From Acidimicrobiales bacterium (GTDB taxonomy: Bacteria; Actinomycetota; Acidimicrobiia; Acidimicrobiales; SKKL01), in the NCBI GenBank assembly GCA_034521975.1, contig JAXHLR010000002.1:62001-126000 (forward strand): a DNA stretch of 64,000 nucleotides, written 5' to 3'. Shown here piece by piece: positions 18,110 through 25,981 of the stretch; position 1 is the stretch's first letter, and every line of letters begins with the position of its first letter. The position numbers and the translations under genes are program-made. Under the pieces are notes generated by a model. That model ran no database searches. It was not told the DNA's origin and worked only from the letters and a program-made list of their open reading frames with translations.

Positions 18110-18541
18110 CTAGCCATCGTCGAGTACGGCATCGGCGCCGACGGTTGCCCGAACCGTCCTGCCCCCGCGGTCGCCGGGAAGGGCAGGGGCGATCACGTAG
18201 TCGGCGTGGGCCACCAAGGTCACCTCGACCCGGGAACCTCCAAGGACCACGACCTCAGGTGGTTCGAGCAGCGAGTCGAGGACTCCGCGTCGCTCGAGGG
18301 AGGCCTCGACCTCCTCGGTGACCCGCACCGGATCGAGCCACACCTCGCCATCGTGGCGCAGCCGTTCGTGGGCGAGCCCGAGCGTGGCGGCATCGTTGGC
18401 TGCTGCACCGGCGGCAGCCGCCAGCTCGCGCTGGTGGAGGAACACCGCGGCGGCGTCGATGGCCAGCGCCCCGAGGACGAGAACGATCATGAACGCGGCG
18501 GGGAAGAGCAACAGGACCGACCCACGATCAGGCTCAGGCAC
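18110..18541 (-). CDS. TadG/Rv3654c-like pilus-assembly protein
   Basis: This 143-residue protein begins EPDRGSVLLLFPAAFMIVLVLGALAIDAAAVF, a type III-like signal and single TM helix typical of TadE/TadG-like minor pilins (the quoted stretch is residues about 3-34, with key residues DRGS before the helix). The rest is an exported alpha/beta domain. The start is taken as GTG 18541, which overlaps the upstream gene by 8 bases; longer readings upstream give no sensible signal. It is the last of three tandem TadE/G-like genes. Confidence 0.72.
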   Translation of the reverse strand: MPEPDRGSVLLLFPAAFMIVLVLGALAIDAAAVFLHQRELAAAAGAAANDAATLGLAHERLRHDGEVWLDPVRVTEEVEASLERRGVLDSLLEPPEVVVLGGSRVEVTLVAHADYVIAPALPGDRGGRTVRATVGADAVLDDG

Positions 18542-19004
18542 AGCCCACCTCTCCGTCGAGGCCGGACCGGTAGGGATCGACCACCTCCGAGTGGCTCGCG
18601 CGGACATCGAAGGTCCGTCCGAAGCCCCCGATGAAGGGAAGGTTGATGCTCGATACCGCCAGCGCGGCCTCCGCTTCGATCCGGGCACACCGCACGAAGC
18701 CCCGGTCGGTCTCGATCCGCAGCACAAGGCCGTCGGGATCGCGGCCGTGCCCGCTGATCGACTCGCGGGCCGCTCGGTTGGCGGCCAGATGCGCGGCGGC
18801 TGCGTCCTCGGCTTCGACGAAGGCCCTCGCCGCCTCCCTCGCCGTGGCGGTCACCGCCAGCTTGGCGTCGACCACGGCCCAGGCGTTGGCCAGGAGCAAC
18901 GCTCCCGCAACGAAGATCAGGAAGCCGAACGGCAGGACCTCGATGCCCGCCACCTGACCGGCGTCGTCGAAGCGACGGACCCGTCGCCGCGGTCGGAGCC
19001 TCAC
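18534..19004 (-). CDS. TadE-like minor pilin/assembly protein
   Basis: This 156-residue protein has a short basic N-terminus, DDAGQVAGIEVLPFGFLI, and one hydrophobic helix (about residues 20-45). An exported domain with AREAARAFVEAEDAAAA follows, a pattern seen in TadE-like proteins. One Cys pair (VRCARIE and GCA at the C-terminus) could form a disulfide. It overlaps both neighbours by a few bases, so it belongs to the same transcript. Exact role within the pilus is inferred. Confidence 0.7.
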   Translation of the reverse strand: MRLRPRRRVRRFDDAGQVAGIEVLPFGFLIFVAGALLLANAWAVVDAKLAVTATAREAARAFVEAEDAAAAHLAANRAARESISGHGRDPDGLVLRIETDRGFVRCARIEAEAALAVSSINLPFIGGFGRTFDVRASHSEVVDPYRSGLDGEVGCA

Positions 19005-19417
19005 CGGGTCCGTTCCACTCGCACCTCGACCGTGCGTTCGAACCGGTTGAGTCCGAACACCGAGGCCACGTGGTCCATGGCGAGGCTCGGGTGCTCGGCG
19101 GTGACGGTGAGCCTGACCCGATCGGTGTCGATCTGCCAGTCGAAGTCGACCCGCTCGTGATACCCGCCGAGCACGGTTCGGGCGCGGGTCTCACCCCGTT
19201 CGATGGCAGCGGAGACCGCGTCCGGGTCTCGGTGGTCGACCGAGCCGGACGCAGCGAGGTGGGCCGCGTCGTGGGCAGCGGCGGTGAGCGCCGAGTTGGC
19301 GTACAGGTTGAACAGGAGTTGCACGGCGAAGGTCAACAAGGTCAGGAACACCAGAAGCCCGCCGATGGCACCGATCATGCCGGCGCCGCGGTCGCACCGC
19401 TGGTGGATGGCGGTCAT
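19001..19417 (-). CDS. TadE-like pilus assembly protein
   Basis: This 138-residue protein starts MTAIHQRCDRGAGMIGAIGG and has one TM helix with the conserved pattern of TadE-like pilins: a short leader, a Gly-rich junction, then FLTLLTFAVQLLFNLYA. The exported part contains AAAHDAAHLAASG. ATG 19417 is chosen because the leader then has the expected length and overlaps the flp stop by 4 bases. Confidence 0.7.
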   Translation of the reverse strand: MTAIHQRCDRGAGMIGAIGGLLVFLTLLTFAVQLLFNLYANSALTAAAHDAAHLAASGSVDHRDPDAVSAAIERGETRARTVLGGYHERVDFDWQIDTDRVRLTVTAEHPSLAMDHVASVFGLNRFERTVEVRVERTR

Positions 19418-19632
19418 CGCCCGATCGTGTCGACCTGGTCTCCGATGTTGGTCTCGGCATCGGCCCAGATCGCGTTGAAGCCGACCCACATGGCTGCTCC
19501 GAGAAACGCCATGACCAGGACCGCGATCGCGGCCGAGATCACGCCTTCGCCCCGGTCGTCGAAGGGCAGCCGGATCGCGCTGGCCCGAAGTGCGGCGAGC
19601 ACGAGGTTGGTGATGAGCAGGATGAGGGACAT
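19414..19632 (-). CDS. Flp-type pilin-like small membrane protein
   Basis: This 72-residue protein has a hydrophobic N-terminus, then DDRGEGVISAAIAVLVMAFL, resembling the G/E junction plus hydrophobic helix of Flp prepilins processed by a TadV-type peptidase. The C-terminal 20 residues are polar. By size and position (between tadC and the tadE genes) it is the best candidate for the major pilin. No prepilin peptidase gene is visible in the window. Confidence 0.65.
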   Translation of the reverse strand: MSLILLITNLVLAALRASAIRLPFDDRGEGVISAAIAVLVMAFLGAAMWVGFNAIWADAETNIGDQVDTIGR

Positions 19633-19644
19633 GGGCGGCTCACT

Positions 19645-19682
19645 TTCGGTGTGGGATCAGTGGTTCGGTGTGGGATCAGTGG
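19645..19682. repeat. 19-bp tandem direct repeat between tadC and the flp-like gene
   Basis: TTCGGTGTGGGATCAGTGG occurs twice end to end (19645-19663 and 19664-19682) in the 56-bp spacer between the tadC stop and the pilin start. A partial third copy (TGTGGATCAG) follows. It sits in the leader of the pilin gene on the minus strand. Confidence 0.88.
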
Positions 19683-19688
19683 TGTGGA

Positions 19689-20597
19689 TCAGGGGTTGGT
19701 GAAGAGGCGCATGGCCTCGAGGAAGGGGACGACGAGGAACAACGTTCCGGGCAGCAGCGCGGCGACGGTGACCGGGATCCAGACGAGCTGAGCTCGGCGT
19801 TCGATCGTCTCGATCAGGTCTCGCTGTGCGTCCCGGCGGACGGCGCGGGCCTCCTCGGAGATGAGCCGACCGAGGTCGCCGGCCTCGTGGTTGAGCGCGA
19901 GCACCGAGACGAGCCGGTCGACCGCATCGACCTGGACCAGCTGGGCCCACTCGCGCAGGGCGTCGACCTCGCTCGTTCCGTGGCGGACGCGGGCACAGAC
20001 CCGGCGCAGGTCGTGGCCGCACGCACCGGTTCCACGTTCCGCGAGTCGGCTGAGCGCTGCCCCGAGGGAGAAGCCGGCGGAGAGCAACATGCCCAGCTGC
20101 TCGGCCACCACCGGCAACTCGAGGAAGACCCGCCGTTTCCAGCGGTTGGACGCGGTGGTGAGCTGTTGCTCGGGGATCAGGAAGGCGAGAACCGGTGCTC
20201 CGACGACGAGCAGGACACCCACCGGCGCCGGTGCGCCCCACAGGATCGTGGCGGCGGTCCCCGCCGTGGCGGCGACGACTGCGTAGCCGAGCTGGCGGAC
20301 CCGGAACGTGGTGGGATCGAGCGGGGAGTGGATGCGGGCGAGCCGGGTCGTGATGTCGTCGTCGATACGCAAGGCGGCCGAGCCGGCATGGCCGATCCAG
20401 CCGGCGAGGGGCCCGATGACCTCGGCGAACGATCCCGCTGACAGACCGTGATGGCGGCGGGTGGTGGATGCCGCGGGTGAGTAGGGGCGCAAGCGGTCGG
20501 TGAGCGCGAGGCGCCGGAACCATCGCAACTCGGCGAGCAGCAGGGTGGCACCGACGGCGCCGGTGCAGACGACGACGAGAAGCAGGCGGTCGATCAC
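19689..20597 (-). CDS. tadC: TadC-like type II secretion system F-domain protein
   Basis: This 302-residue membrane protein has an N-terminal TM helix, a pair of TM helices near the middle and a conserved GspF domain (LPVVAEQLGMLLSAGFSLGAAL, ARVRHGTSEVDALREWA) with terminal hydrophobic helices. It would form the inner-membrane platform of the Tad pilus with TadB. GTG 20597 overlaps the tadB stop by 4 bases. Confidence 0.85.
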   Translation of the reverse strand: MIDRLLLVVVCTGAVGATLLLAELRWFRRLALTDRLRPYSPAASTTRRHHGLSAGSFAEVIGPLAGWIGHAGSAALRIDDDITTRLARIHSPLDPTTFRVRQLGYAVVAATAGTAATILWGAPAPVGVLLVVGAPVLAFLIPEQQLTTASNRWKRRVFLELPVVAEQLGMLLSAGFSLGAALSRLAERGTGACGHDLRRVCARVRHGTSEVDALREWAQLVQVDAVDRLVSVLALNHEAGDLGRLISEEARAVRRDAQRDLIETIERRAQLVWIPVTVAALLPGTLFLVVPFLEAMRLFTNP

Positions 20598-21475
20598 GAC
20601 AAGACCCGTTCGGTCTCGGGGAGTCGCATGATCTGGCCGGCCCAGGCCCAACAGATCGCCACCAGTCCGATGGCGACGAGCACCACCACCTGACCGTGGA
20701 CCGTTCCGTACGCGGCGCGACCCTCGCCGATCTGGAGTCCCACGACGGCCATGCCGATCGGAACCAAGATCACGAAGCGCCGGGCCAGGCGGGCCCCCGC
20801 CTGTTCGGCCCGGGCGTCCTTGCGGCCTTGGACGTCCTGGATCCGGTCCTCTGCCAGCGCGGTGAGGCGGCGCCCCAGGTCGGCGCCACCCAGTTGATGG
20901 GCCACGAGGAGGGTCTCGCAGGTGACGTCGGCCGTCGGGTCGGCGAGCTGGTCCTTCAGGACCGCGATGGTTCGCTCGAAGTCGGTCGTGAGCAGCCACT
21001 CCCTGTGCGCTTCGTCGAAGGCAGGGCGCAGCTCGTGTGGCCCGCGGGCTCCGACCTCGAACAGCGCTTGGGGGATCGACCGACCGAGCGCTCCCGTGCG
21101 GAGGCGGATCTCCTCGATCATTCGTGGCCATGCCTCCTGTGAGCGAGCGCGGCGTTGCGCTCGTCGGAACCGGTACGAGGCGATCGGTGCCGAGCCACCG
21201 AAGGCTGCGAGCGCGAGCGCCGGGAGCAGCCCTCCGAACAGCGCGGCGCCCACCAGGCCGCTCACGAGGGCGAGGATGGTGACCACACCGACGAACTCAC
21301 CGGTGCCGACATCGCCGAGCCCTGCCTGGGTCATCCAGTCGCGAACCCGGGGGCGGCGCAACCTGCTGCTGCCGACCTTGGGTCCGAGTCCGAGCCCACG
21401 CCATCGGAAGGCGAAGGCGGTGTAGAGCAGGAAGGTTCCGTAGGCGGCCGCGGTCGCGACGAGGAGCTCGATCAC
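20594..21475 (-). CDS. tadB: TadB-like type II secretion system F-domain protein
   Basis: This 293-residue membrane protein has N-terminal TM segments, a basic cytoplasmic part (YRFRRAQRRARSQEAWPRMIEEI) and a GspF-type domain with LVAHQLGGADLGRRLTALAEDR before the final TM helices. It partners TadC and the TadA ATPase in the inner-membrane platform. GTG 21475 overlaps the tadA stop; longer readings upstream lie inside tadA and are rejected. Confidence 0.85.
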   Translation of the reverse strand: MIELLVATAAAYGTFLLYTAFAFRWRGLGLGPKVGSSRLRRPRVRDWMTQAGLGDVGTGEFVGVVTILALVSGLVGAALFGGLLPALALAAFGGSAPIASYRFRRAQRRARSQEAWPRMIEEIRLRTGALGRSIPQALFEVGARGPHELRPAFDEAHREWLLTTDFERTIAVLKDQLADPTADVTCETLLVAHQLGGADLGRRLTALAEDRIQDVQGRKDARAEQAGARLARRFVILVPIGMAVVGLQIGEGRAAYGTVHGQVVVLVAIGLVAICWAWAGQIMRLPETERVLS

Positions 21476-22791
21476 CGCGCCTCCCGTCCGGGGTCGAGGT
21501 GGCCCACGAGGTCGATGCCAGCTTCGGCGAACTGACGATTCAGCCGGACCGGGACGTTCCCCGTCCACTGGAGGTGGTCGGCGGGGTGGTCGCGAGCGAA
21601 GATCTCGGTGGTGGTGAACTGGCCGAGGTCGGCCTGGCCGGTGAGGTCTTCGACGGCCAGCACCGACGTCACGACCGGTCCACCGGGGCGGCGGGCCGAA
21701 TGAACCACCACGTCGACCGCTTCGGTCACCAGCGACGTGAGCGCGCCGACCGAGAGATCGTGTCCCGTACCCGAGAGCTGGGCGACGAAGCGAAGGCGGG
21801 ACAGTGCCTGTCGGGCGGATCCGGCATGGATCGTGGTGTAGCCCTTGACCCCTGAGGAGAGGGTGAGCAGAAGCGGCAGCGCCTCTCGGTCCCGGACCTC
21901 ACCCACGATCGCCACGTCGGGCGCCATCCGAAGGAACCCGGCGACCAGCCGGCGTAGGTCGACCTCTGGTCGGTCGGCGCGGGCCGGGCGCGTCTGCATG
22001 CTGGCGACGTTGGCCACGGGTACATCGGCCTCGAAGACCTCCTCGGCGATCACGACGCGCAACGACGGGTCGAGCTCGGCCGCGCAGCACGACAGCAGCG
22101 TGGTCTTCCCTGCACCGGGTGCTCCGGCGAAGACGATCGACAGGCGTGCCCGCACACACGCGGCCAGAAACCTGGCCGCCGGTGCATCGAGGGTCCCCCG
22201 ATCCACCAGCTCGCTCAGGTCGGCGAAGGGCACCCCGGTGAACTTGCGGATGTTGACCATCACGTGTCCACCCCGGCTCACATCGCCATGGACGATGTGG
22301 AGTCGGGCACCGTCGTCGAGCTGGGCGTCCTGGAGGCCCTCGGTGGGATCGAGCTTGCGGTGAGCCGAGGTCGAGCTGTCGAGGATCTTGGTCAGGACGC
22401 GGACGACGTGCTCGTCGTCGTGGAAGACCTCGCCGTGATAGCCCGAGTGACCCTGGTGCCGCTTCACGAAGACCGCGTCGGGCGCGTTGATCATGATCTC
22501 CCACACGTCGTCGTCGGCGAGGAGTGGCGACAGGGGACCGAACCCGGCCACGTTGCGCAGGGCCCGTTCGGCGACCTGCTCGGGATCGGGGAGCGGATGC
22601 GATCGCCGGCCGCGACGGTGGTCGTCGTCCCACTGGCGGATCTCGTCGTCGATCAGCTGGCGGAGGGCCGCCTGGGTGTCGCCATGGTCGAGCTCGATGG
22701 AGAGCTCCTTGGCGCGCTCGGTGACGCGTCGCTCGATCTCGACCAGTGGGTTGAACGCGGAATCGTCGACGGCGTGGACCTGAACGGTCAT
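21472..22791 (-). CDS. tadA: TadA/CpaF-type secretion ATPase
   Basis: This 439-residue ATPase has the Walker A GAPGAGKT (223-230), an Asp box region VVIAEEVFEADV, Walker B-like APDVAIVGEVRDREAL and a His box (GYTTIHAGSARQAL). The N-terminal region matches CpaF (FGPLSPLLADDDVWEIMIN). It powers assembly of Flp pili at the inner membrane. ATG 22791 overlaps the tadZ stop by 4 bases. Confidence 0.93.
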   Translation of the reverse strand: MTVQVHAVDDSAFNPLVEIERRVTERAKELSIELDHGDTQAALRQLIDDEIRQWDDDHRRGRRSHPLPDPEQVAERALRNVAGFGPLSPLLADDDVWEIMINAPDAVFVKRHQGHSGYHGEVFHDDEHVVRVLTKILDSSTSAHRKLDPTEGLQDAQLDDGARLHIVHGDVSRGGHVMVNIRKFTGVPFADLSELVDRGTLDAPAARFLAACVRARLSIVFAGAPGAGKTTLLSCCAAELDPSLRVVIAEEVFEADVPVANVASMQTRPARADRPEVDLRRLVAGFLRMAPDVAIVGEVRDREALPLLLTLSSGVKGYTTIHAGSARQALSRLRFVAQLSGTGHDLSVGALTSLVTEAVDVVVHSARRPGGPVVTSVLAVEDLTGQADLGQFTTTEIFARDHPADHLQWTGNVPVRLNRQFAEAGIDLVGHLDPGREAR

Positions 22792-24095
22792 GCGAGGTCC
22801 TCCTCGATCTCGTTCGGGTCGGTGAAGTGCCCCAGCGAGCCCGGTGCGATCCGTTCGGGGCCGACAGGAGCATCGCTGGCATCGACCGCCCGTTCGAGCG
22901 TGGCCTGCACCGCTGAACGAAGGGAGCGCGCCAATGGGTCCGGCCACCGGGAGCCGGCGCGGATGATCTCGTCGAGGTGACGACGATCGGCCAGCGTGAT
23001 CGGGCTGGCGACGTCGCGGCACTGCGAACCGGTGAGATCGGCGATGGCGGCCGCGATCTCGGCTCGCTGACGGCGCGAGCGAGGACCGCGGTTGATGACC
23101 GGCAGAAGTCGTTGGGGCGAGACACCGGAGCTGACCAGACGCCGGATGAGTCGGGCGAGGCGATGGACCCCCACGGGCCCGGGCGCGCCCACCACCACGA
23201 GTGCATCGGCCTCGGTGGCGCAGTGGCGGGCGAGCATGTTGCGCTCCTCGATGTCGGTGGAGCCGGTGTCGCGCTCGCCTTCGAGATCGTGATCGACATC
23301 GGCGATGACCATGCGGTACGAGCGTCGAAGGCCATCGATCGCGGCGGCGACCGCTCGTGGCCGGAGCGCGGTCCAGTCGCGGTGGTGTCGTAGGCCGAGC
23401 AGCAGGTGGTAGCTCCGCGGGTCGGTGTCGAAGGTGAGGTTGCGCACCTCGTCGGGCTCGGGGCGCCCCAGCCGGTGCGCATCGATGAGCTCTGGCAGCC
23501 CTGGCATGACGTCTCCGGCGTCGTGGATGACCGCCTGATCGGCATCGAGCGCGAGATCGGCGAGGACGACGAGTCCGTGCTCGGTGACCTCCGAGCCCAC
23601 GCCCTGAGCGAGCATGGCCGCGACCGTGGAGGCCCCGGTGCCACCCGGTCCGGTGACGGCGACGAGCTTGCCCCGCCACGGCGAGGTGGCGACGGTCGGG
23701 GACGGCTCGGGTCGAGGGGTCGAGCGAGCGACCGGCTTGGCGTGTTCTGCGAGCGCGGCGAGGAGGTCGTCGCGCTGGAGCTGGGATGGCAGCACCGCGG
23801 TTGCGCCGAGCACGCTCCACGAGCGGTCGACCCGAGGATCGTCGATGACCAGGACCGCGGCGCCGACCTCGCGGGCGCGGTCGATCAGGTCGCGATCGGC
23901 TCCCGGCACCTTGCCGTCGACGAGGAGGGCGGACCACCGACGTCCGCTGGAGAGGCGCGAACGGGTCTCCTCGACCGTCAGGCACTTGACGAACTCGACC
24001 GGCAACGCCGCAGTGGTCGCCCAACGGGTGATCTCGGCGAACCAGTGGGCGCGCGGTCGAGCCAGCCCGAGCACGACGTAGCGCTCACCTGGCAT
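22788..24095 (-). CDS. tadZ: TadZ/CpaE-like MinD-family ATPase
   Basis: This 435-residue protein has a receiver-like N-terminal domain (about residues 5-120) and a MinD/ParA-type ATPase domain with GPGGTGASTVAAML as a deviant Walker A lacking the usual lysine. IADVDHD serves as Walker B, and VVVGAPGPVGVHRLARLI follows. TadZ positions Tad machinery at the pole. Loss of the P-loop Lys (GxGGxGA form) suggests altered ATP use, as in several TadZ proteins. It is coupled to cpaB by TGATG. Confidence 0.85.
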   Translation of the reverse strand: MPGERYVVLGLARPRAHWFAEITRWATTAALPVEFVKCLTVEETRSRLSSGRRWSALLVDGKVPGADRDLIDRAREVGAAVLVIDDPRVDRSWSVLGATAVLPSQLQRDDLLAALAEHAKPVARSTPRPEPSPTVATSPWRGKLVAVTGPGGTGASTVAAMLAQGVGSEVTEHGLVVLADLALDADQAVIHDAGDVMPGLPELIDAHRLGRPEPDEVRNLTFDTDPRSYHLLLGLRHHRDWTALRPRAVAAAIDGLRRSYRMVIADVDHDLEGERDTGSTDIEERNMLARHCATEADALVVVGAPGPVGVHRLARLIRRLVSSGVSPQRLLPVINRGPRSRRQRAEIAAAIADLTGSQCRDVASPITLADRRHLDEIIRAGSRWPDPLARSLRSAVQATLERAVDASDAPVGPERIAPGSLGHFTDPNEIEEDLA

Positions 24096-24922
24096 CAGCG
24101 ACCCTCCGGCGCAGCGTTGCCCCCGGTGTCGGCGCCAGGGCCGGGTTCGGGCTCGGGCCGGAACGGGTGGAGCGTGGAGGCGTCGTCGGTGGGGGCGGTC
24201 GTCGTGCGAACGACGGTGATGTCGGCGTTGTCGACCGCGTGGGCGAGCGAGATCGTGTCGTCGCGCCTCGAGAGCGCGAGGGTGAGCACGAGCGCCCGCC
24301 CGCTCGACACCCCCGCGTCGGTTCGAGCAGCGGACAGCACCGGGGCATCGGCGAGCACCACATAGGTCAGGGCATCGATGCCGTTGCCGTAGGTGGCCAG
24401 CACATCGACTCGGTCGCCCGCCTCGAGTCGGCCATCGACCGCTCGGTCACCGTCGACGCGCAGCGACACCTCGCGTGCGGGTGCCGCGTCGCGTTGCACC
24501 GCTGTCGACTCGACGACGCCGCCTCGCTGGAGCACCTCGCCCACACCGATGTGGGATCGCGAGACGGTGCCGGCGAGCGCGTCGGGGCCGGGGTAGGTGT
24601 TGTCGATCAGCTCGTCGGGCAGGGCCAGATCGGCCACCGTGAGGTTGTGAGGTCCGAGCGCCTCCGAGGGTGAGATCGCAGTCGAGGCGACCACGGTGGG
24701 CACCGTCGGGGGCGCGCCGGCGGCCCGCGAGAGTGCGACCGCGCCGACCATGGCCACCGCCACGAGCAGCCCGCCCACCATCGCTCGACCGCTGGGCAGA
24801 CCACGCGGCCTGCCCGTGTGGCGGCGGGGTGCACCCGGCTCGGGTCCGGGCGCACCCGGCTCGGGTCCGTTGCCGTTGCCCGTCACCCGGGCGAGGAAAG
24901 AGGTGTTGCGCTTCAATGTCAT
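24095..24922 (-). CDS. cpaB: CpaB/RcpC-like Flp pilus assembly protein
   Basis: This 275-residue protein has a cytoplasmic head with a repeated GPEPGAP motif, one TM helix (about residues 48-66) and an exported SAF domain (TAISPSEALGPHNLTVADLALP) followed by the RcpC/CpaB domain (LEAGDRVDVLATYG, VVLADAPVLSA). CpaB is a periplasmic pilus component. As the first gene of the minus-strand operon it follows a divergent promoter region rich in GTGA/TCAC half-sites. Confidence 0.85.
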   Translation of the reverse strand: MTLKRNTSFLARVTGNGNGPEPGAPGPEPGAPRRHTGRPRGLPSGRAMVGGLLVAVAMVGAVALSRAAGAPPTVPTVVASTAISPSEALGPHNLTVADLALPDELIDNTYPGPDALAGTVSRSHIGVGEVLQRGGVVESTAVQRDAAPAREVSLRVDGDRAVDGRLEAGDRVDVLATYGNGIDALTYVVLADAPVLSAARTDAGVSSGRALVLTLALSRRDDTISLAHAVDNADITVVRTTTAPTDDASTLHPFRPEPEPGPGADTGGNAAPEGR

Positions 24923-24956
24923 GTCAACTCATGTGTAGTACATCGGTATGTTTCCG

Positions 24957-24977
24957 TCACTCTCACAGTGATCACTG
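24957..24977. promoter_or_regulatory. GTGA/TCAC half-site cluster between the tad operon and a divergent HTH gene
   Basis: Within 20 bp there are TCAC (24957), TCAC (24963), GTGA (24968) and TCAC (24972). The last two form the perfect palindrome CAGTGATCACTG (24966-24977). It overlaps the expected -35 of the HTH gene, whose -10 (TATGCT, 24998-25003) lies 7 nt before its ATG. The half-sites resemble BldD-type sequences; the binding protein is unproven. Confidence 0.55.
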
Positions 24978-25010
24978 CACTCCGGGACCGCGTCATCTAT
25001 GCTGGGTGCC

Positions 25011-25268
25011 ATGACCGAAGACATCCGCTGGCTCTCCACCGGCGAAGCCGCTCGTCGCCTGGGCGTGACCGCCCGCACGCTGTACCGGTTCATCGACGAA
25101 GGCCAGATCCCCGCGTACCGGTTCGGCCGGGTCATCCGGCTCCAGGCCGGCGAGGTGGACGAGTTCATCCAGCGCTGCCGCATCCAGCCGGGCTCGCTCG
25201 AACACCTCTACCCCGATCCTGTCGAAGCCGGGACCAACGCCTCCGAGACCGAGGCCAACGGGGCATAG
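25011..25268 (+). CDS. Excisionase-family HTH DNA-binding protein
   Basis: This 85-residue protein is almost entirely a MerR/excisionase-type winged helix (WLSTGEAARRLGVTARTLYRFIDEG, then IPAYRFGRVIRLQAGEVDEFI; key residues Thr8-Leu16 and the GRVIRL wing). It is divergent from the Tad operon and has a leaderless-type promoter, so it may regulate that operon or itself. There is no integrase beside it, so a phage origin is not required. Its 3' end overlaps the convergent gene by 61 bp. Confidence 0.8.
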   Translation: MTEDIRWLSTGEAARRLGVTARTLYRFIDEGQIPAYRFGRVIRLQAGEVDEFIQRCRIQPGSLEHLYPDPVEAGTNASETEANGA

Positions 25269-25795
25269 GCCAGTCCTCGTTGATCGGGGGGTCGCACCAT
25301 CACCACGTCGCGACCGACCGCAACGAGCTCACCCGCCAGTTGCCCGCCCGAGCGCGACACCAGCGTCACCTCGGGCCGGTCGGCCGCCACCAGCCCCAGG
25401 ACCTCGCCCATCGAGATCGGATCGGCGCCGCCGCGGTGGCCCACCGGGTCGGGGGCGTCGCCCCCGTCACCGTGATGGGCCCTGAAGGTCTCGATGCTGT
25501 CGAGCCGGATGAAGCCCAACGCCCCGGTGACCTCGACGGTCACCAGCTCCCACCCCGCGCCGCGCACCCGCCCGACGTAGCGGTTGCCCGACCAGGTGGT
25601 GACCGACACCGTCGACCCCCGCTCGGCATGGGTGATGAGCACGCCCACCACGCTGGCGTCCTCGGCGGCCTGGCGGCGCAACCATGCCTCGCGCCGGCGC
25701 AGCTGACCGGCGGTGTCGACACGCGCCCGGTCGGCCCACTCGTCGAGGCCAACCTCACCGCCGTCTGCTCCTGGGTTCCCGCCGAGTGGTTGCAT
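25208..25795 (-). CDS. Conserved-looking hypothetical protein with two related beta-rich domains
   Basis: This 195-residue product has a short helical N-terminus (AGQLRRREAWLRRQAAEDASVV), then two similar beta-rich segments: VSVTTWSGNRYVGRVRGAGWELVTV and VTLVSRSGGQLAGELVAVGRDVVMV, each over 20 residues with a SG-G-V pattern. They look like an internally duplicated small beta-barrel (Sm/SH3-like), which is a guess. ATG 25795 is preferred because the longer reading upstream encodes the 8-bp repeats. It overlaps the convergent HTH gene. Confidence 0.6.
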   Translation of the reverse strand: MQPLGGNPGADGGEVGLDEWADRARVDTAGQLRRREAWLRRQAAEDASVVGVLITHAERGSTVSVTTWSGNRYVGRVRGAGWELVTVEVTGALGFIRLDSIETFRAHHGDGGDAPDPVGHRGGADPISMGEVLGLVAADRPEVTLVSRSGGQLAGELVAVGRDVVMVRPPDQRGLAYAPLASVSEALVPASTGSG

Positions 25796-25796
25796 C

Positions 25797-25862
25797 GCCT
25801 GTCCGCCTGTCCGCCTGTCCGCCTGTACGCCGGTGTGGCTCTGTCCCGGTGTGGCTCTGTCG
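25797..25862. repeat. Short tandem repeats upstream of the beta-barrel-like gene
   Basis: Four 8-bp units (GCCTGTCC three times, then GCCTGTAC; 25797-25828) are followed by two 16-bp units CGGTGTGGCTCTGTCS (25831-25846 and 25847-25862). They begin 2 bp before the start codon of the minus-strand gene, so they fall in its leader or promoter. Confidence 0.88.
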
Positions 25863-25981
25863 CCTCCGGCCAGCCCTTCAGACCCTAGACGATCGGCTCC
25901 GGGAGGCGCCAGGGGAGCCACGTCCGCTCACGATCCGATGCGAACCCGTGCCATCGGAGCGATAGCCTGATGTCACACCGG

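Noticed and set aside
25011-25268. Excisionase of a mobile element
   Set aside because: The HTH type fits, but no integrase or element boundary is nearby; a regulator of the Tad region is more likely.
25797-25862. Minisatellite as CRISPR or iteron array
   Set aside because: The units are 8 and 16 bp, contiguous, and lie in a gene leader; no replication gene is near.
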